A DNA stretch of 64,000 nucleotides. Origin: Macquaria australasica (lineage: Eukaryota > Chordata > Actinopteri > Centrarchiformes > Percichthyidae). A program made the position numbers and the translations under genes. The DNA lies in contig SEMN01000031.1 in the NCBI GenBank assembly GCA_005408345.1, positions 1,521,501-1,585,500 of the forward strand, in the 5' to 3' direction. The notes below the pieces were generated by a model. The model did no database searches. It worked only from the letters and a program-made list of their open reading frames with translations, and had not been told where the DNA came from. Shown here one piece after another: positions 59,961 to 64,000 of this stretch; position 1 is the stretch's first letter; every line of letters begins with the position of its first letter.

Positions 59961-60904
59961 CTTACCATGCTTTACAATGTACACATGTTTGACAAGGTAA
60001 ACATGCTAACATAACATGTCTACATCCATCTAAGTTGGAAAGACAGGTAGAAATGGGGAAACCTTTGTATTTGTATGTTCAAAAGGGGCTGATCCCAGTA
60101 GTGTGTATGGTTATATAGTATATAAATATTTCAGAAGAATGACTCCTATTTTCCACTTGGGCAGCTGTGTAGAGACAGAGGCAAAGAATGAAAGAGTGTA
60201 ATTTGCTACTTTCCTCCTACCTCCTCACACAGTGCATCTGGAGGGAAAACACCTTTTAGCCATTTGACAGTGCACTTGGCCTATCAGCACACAGCTGGGA
60301 GTGAATTGAGGATGATCTGGGCAGCAGAGAGGAAAGCCAGGTAACTGTTACAGTCTAAGATAACCGAGAATAAAACAGTCTAACAAAACAGAGAAGCCTA
60401 ACGGTGCCACTGTCTCAAAAGAAGTCTCATTACTCGTACTTGCATTGTAAGGGATTTAACAACTTTCTTGAGAAAAAAACCTCCCATTTTTTTGGCTTTG
60501 CAGATGGTATCGCTTTTTTTCGGATCTAGTTGTGATGCAATAAGTAAAAGTGCAAACGCAGTGTGATATTTTACATTTAAGTATTTTGAAATGAGTTTGC
60601 TAAGTGGGAATTCAAGTTGAAATAACTTGCAAAGCTTATCTTTTCCGCAGTGTGTCAACCATGTCATGAGAAATGAAATGAGGTTCTGTAGATATTTCAT
60701 TTTGTATTCTCTCAGCCTAATTTTAGTTTTGCTGATTAAATCATTCTTGCTGCTCTCTGTAAAACTCCTCACACATTAGACTAACGTGCTCTCTAACCTT
60801 TGATTATACCTATTTTATACTTCTGCTTGGTCGTGCCGTTTTTATTAGCTAGAAGGGAAAGGGGTCAAGGGGCAATAGAAAATGTGTTGAAGGAACTAAT
60901 TGGT
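59961..60904. other. Unique DNA with a 124-codon open frame
   Basis: The minus-strand frame 60398-60772 is the longest in the window that is not driven by a microsatellite or repeat. The peptide is Lys/Leu-rich and matches no family I know; no promoter or splice signals define it. Probably chance. Confidence 0.3.
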
Positions 60905-60905
60905 C

Positions 60906-60946
<41 letters not shown>

Positions 60947-60947
60947 T
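60905..60947. repeat. (TG)n with CG interruption
   Basis: TG array with a gcgcgcg block near 60931-60937. Confidence 0.96.
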
Positions 60948-61675
60948 GGGAGCCTGCACAGTCATTAGGTTAGTAGGGAAAATAATTGAGGTGATGAGAG
61001 AGGTGAAGGCAGGCTTGGTTTTATTCTGAGTTTTGTCACTGAGCAGATCATTTGTTTAAACCTGTTTCATCACAATAAACTGCTGCTTAACACACCTTGA
61101 CCCAGCTCCACTTAAGATAAATGGTAATCAGTGATGTGACCACTGACCCAGAGAGATTAAAGGTTAGTGACCTCTTCCAGCTTATGATTGAATCTTCTGG
61201 AAAAGTGGGTGAATTTGACATAATGTTCTTGAAATGTGTGTAAGTAGAATGTTAGCTTTTTTATTCAGATTTATATTCATATCTGATTGCAAGTTGAAAT
61301 TCAACATTGTTTAACTCAACCTATTATAAAAACCCAATGTGGAGCTAACAAAATTATGCATTTTGACTCATGTTTAGTTGTCACATAATTAAGTCTCTAC
61401 TCCTTCTCCCGTTTTCACAGAAAAATACAGACTTAAAAAAAAATACAGGCTTTCACCTGGATTCTTTTATTCACCAGATTTTTTAAAATTCAAAGCAATA
61501 AGTTTCAATACATTTCCATTTTTTAAAACCCAGACTAAAAAGAATGAACTCTATGCATACATTAATGCAGGCTAAGCATTTTAGAGTGAAATTATTCATT
61601 AGATCAAATGTCTTCTGTGACACCCACTACAATACTGTAATGATACTAACAACAATACACAACTACCACTACTGC

Positions 61676-61709
<34 letters not shown>

Positions 61710-62445
61710 GAAAATAATGTTATCCATTTAATCCGTAGATATCATCCATAGCATACATTCAAATGCCATCTCATATGGAGAGTTCATTTCCCAGTCTATT
61801 AATGCTGCCATAAGATAAGATTCAAAATGTAATAGCAATGGCTGTGGTAAATGAATAGACTACACAAGTAGAGCAAATTATAACCTTAGGAAATTGCTGT
61901 ATTAAAATGTCTGGACAACATCTGCCGATTCTATTAACAGTCTCCAAACTATTTCACCTCTGACTCTTCAGATGCCTCTCTTTGCGTAACGTTTTCCATC
62001 AAGGTTTGGTTCAGATTCCTAGAGTTTGACTGACTCTAGGGTGAAATTGGGGCCCTGCGACCCTGACCTGCTCTGTTTCTGCAGCTAAGACACATCTACA
62101 CCCTGGTGTATTTAACCATGTCTAATGCACAAAGTTGTAAATTCTCTACAAGCCACTCTGCTCTGGTGCCAGCAGCAGTCTTTACAGTGACCAGATGGTT
62201 TAGATTAGGGAGGGAAACACAACAAAACACTTTTGGCCACATCTGGCTGATAGCCTTTTGTAAGGTGAATGTGTGCATGACTGTGCATGTGTGTGCGCGA
62301 GTGTGCGTGTTTGAATATACTAAAACACTCATGTACATGTGTATACACTGGTGAGTGTGGTTCGTTCAGATAGAGAGACAAAGAGAAACGAGAAAACAGA
62401 TACAGAAGAACAAGTAGGAGAGATCTTGTCTCTGATTGACACATG
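60948..62445. other. Unique-looking non-coding DNA
   Basis: The segment 61900-62110 is complex and repeat-free and could be regulatory. (TAA)n lies at 61676-61709. No exon recognised. Confidence 0.35.
61676..61709. repeat. (TAA)11 microsatellite
   Basis: Pure trinucleotide run. Confidence 0.96.

Positions 62446-62474
<29 letters not shown>
62446..62474. repeat. (CA)14 microsatellite
   Basis: Pure CA run. Confidence 0.95.
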
Positions 62475-62476
<2 letters not shown>

Positions 62477-64000
62477 CGCATTGAAAAAAAGGATTACACT
62501 TATGTTACATTCACAGACACTGAATAATAGTCCAGTACGTTTGAATTTAAATTATTATGGGACTATTATTTACCCAGAATTCCATACAGAAATATTCAGA
62601 GTTCACATATTCACTTTTATTAATGTTATAATGGCATGCCTCATTGGACCTCATTACTGACATAGACGTTGCTATATGAGCTACAAAAAAATCACTAAAC
62701 ACACATTTCATTGCAGAATGGAAACACTGGGGTTCTTCAAGATAACTGACTGCAAAGTTGCTCTCTTATTTCAGGATGCTGACCAAAAATAAATACATTA
62801 ATTAATTAATTAATCTACTAATTTAAAAACAAATTTAAAAAAAAACATCTCAACTACAACATGTTCATGCCTAATCCTGTTCACAATCAGGATTTGACAG
62901 TACTTTCTTTCATTCACCATGGCAATTATAGCTACAGTAGATGACAACAGATTGTGTCTGTTAGGCGATATAGGGGGAAATATGCTTCAATACAGTAATT
63001 TTATGTCCATTGAATCAAATCAAGTCAAGAATAGCTGTTTTTATTGTTCAAATCTAAATATGTTAATAGCAAATGTTTATTTTTCTGTATTTTTGTAGTT
63101 TGATGCACATGTACAGTAAGTGATGTGGGTTGTATTGTCCTTAATGTTCTTTCCACATGTCTAATGTTTTTTGGTATTCGCACAATTTCTGGATTTGAAG
63201 TGGATTTCTTTTTATCTTGGTGCCTTCACACTTGTGTTGTATGTATTTTAGTATTCACAGCATTTTGACCACTTTTGCTTAATGTGTGTTTTTGCTCCTG
63301 GATGTGTTTCATCCTTAAGGGGCCACAGTAACATGGAAGGATGGTATAGGATAGTCTGTCAATCACAGACAAGAATCTGCTCCAACTATGGGTGATGGCA
63401 GGTGACAGACTCAGATAATCTTATCACTTATAAAGTGAAACAGTCCTGAGAACAGATAAATAACAATACAATAATTAAGCTGCAGTGAATGCTTGGCTAA
63501 TGAGGCAAGAAGGAACATGCTATGGTGACTTTTATACCAACTGAGGAATGTAGTGGTCACTGCATGTTTGACTCATGAGTAGCTGTGTCCAAAAAAAAAA
63601 ACATTGAGTGTATTTTCAGAATAACTCATAAAACCTGGGTGCCTAATATGCTTAATATTGAAATCAATCACTAAATGTTATGTATAATTTACAAGTTGTA
63701 TCTTAAATGGAGCATTACAGCAAGCAAAATGCTCGCTGCTGGTTTTGATTACTTTTGACAAAAGCAAACATGTATGAAACAGATCGAATGATGCAAATCA
63801 TTTGAAATGTGCAGAAATTCTATCTATCTAAAACTATCTTTTTTTTTTTTTTGCCAAAAGGGCAGACCCTCTGAATTTATTAGAATTAGAACAAGTAGCC
63901 CAAAGAGGCTTTTCTTTCCTCTTCATCATCACACATGTTCTGCCATTCATACTGCCCACTCTTTCAGTTTTTAGTCACAGGAATTTACAAGTCTTAGTGA
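62475..64000. other. AT-rich unique DNA
   Basis: (ATTA)n at about 62796-62814, a degenerate 'aatcaaatcaagtcaag' tract near 63015-63030, an A11 run near 63592 and a T14 run near 63839. No gene recognised up to the window end. Confidence 0.35.

Overview
This window looks like non-coding DNA from a ray-finned fish, most likely a percomorph (perch-like) teleost. The reasons are the dense CA/TG microsatellites, AT-rich unique sequence, no CpG-island-like block, and several dispersed repeat families that I recognise from percomorph genomes. I found no protein-coding gene, tRNA, rRNA, operon, phage or CRISPR structure. No open frame matches a protein family I know, except one short retrotransposon remnant. 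The window is best read as part of a gene desert or a very large intron.

Layout. 1-4.3 kb: a dispersed-repeat copy (80-628), a CA array and unique DNA. 4.4-7.2 kb: a block resembling conserved regulatory DNA, interrupted by a second copy of that repeat (5761-6444). 7.6-8.6 kb: an unusual nested fold-back mobile element with three sets of inverted arms. 9.3-15.8 kb: a TCTCC array with a small exon-like segment behind it, CA/TG arrays, a different dispersed repeat (11208-11795) and a G-quadruplex motif. 16-25 kb: mostly unique DNA with a regulatory-looking block at 21.5-22.2 kb. 24.9-25.9 kb: purine-rich DNA next to a long TG-rich, Z-DNA-prone tract. 26-49 kb: unique DNA, microsatellites, a fold-back transposon (38210-38564) and inverted or degenerate copies of other repeats. 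49.3-51 kb: a (GATA)n array joined to the 3' end of a reverse-strand LINE, then a third copy of the first repeat. 53.1-55.2 kb: a TTAA-flanked element followed by a second large fold-back element. 56.8 kb: the best exon-like segment. 57.2-57.7 kb: the fourth copy of the first repeat. 59.0-59.3 kb: a clean short inverted-repeat transposon (MITE). The remainder is unique or AT-rich DNA.

No genes can be shown to work together here. The coherent picture is non-autonomous DNA transposons, old dispersed repeats and microsatellites set among patches of complex, homeodomain-motif-rich DNA that could be regulatory. Repeat-family statements rest on recall of fish repeat sequences plus structure visible here (inverted ends, target-site duplications, cross-matches within the window). 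Regulatory and exon statements are inference and are scored low.
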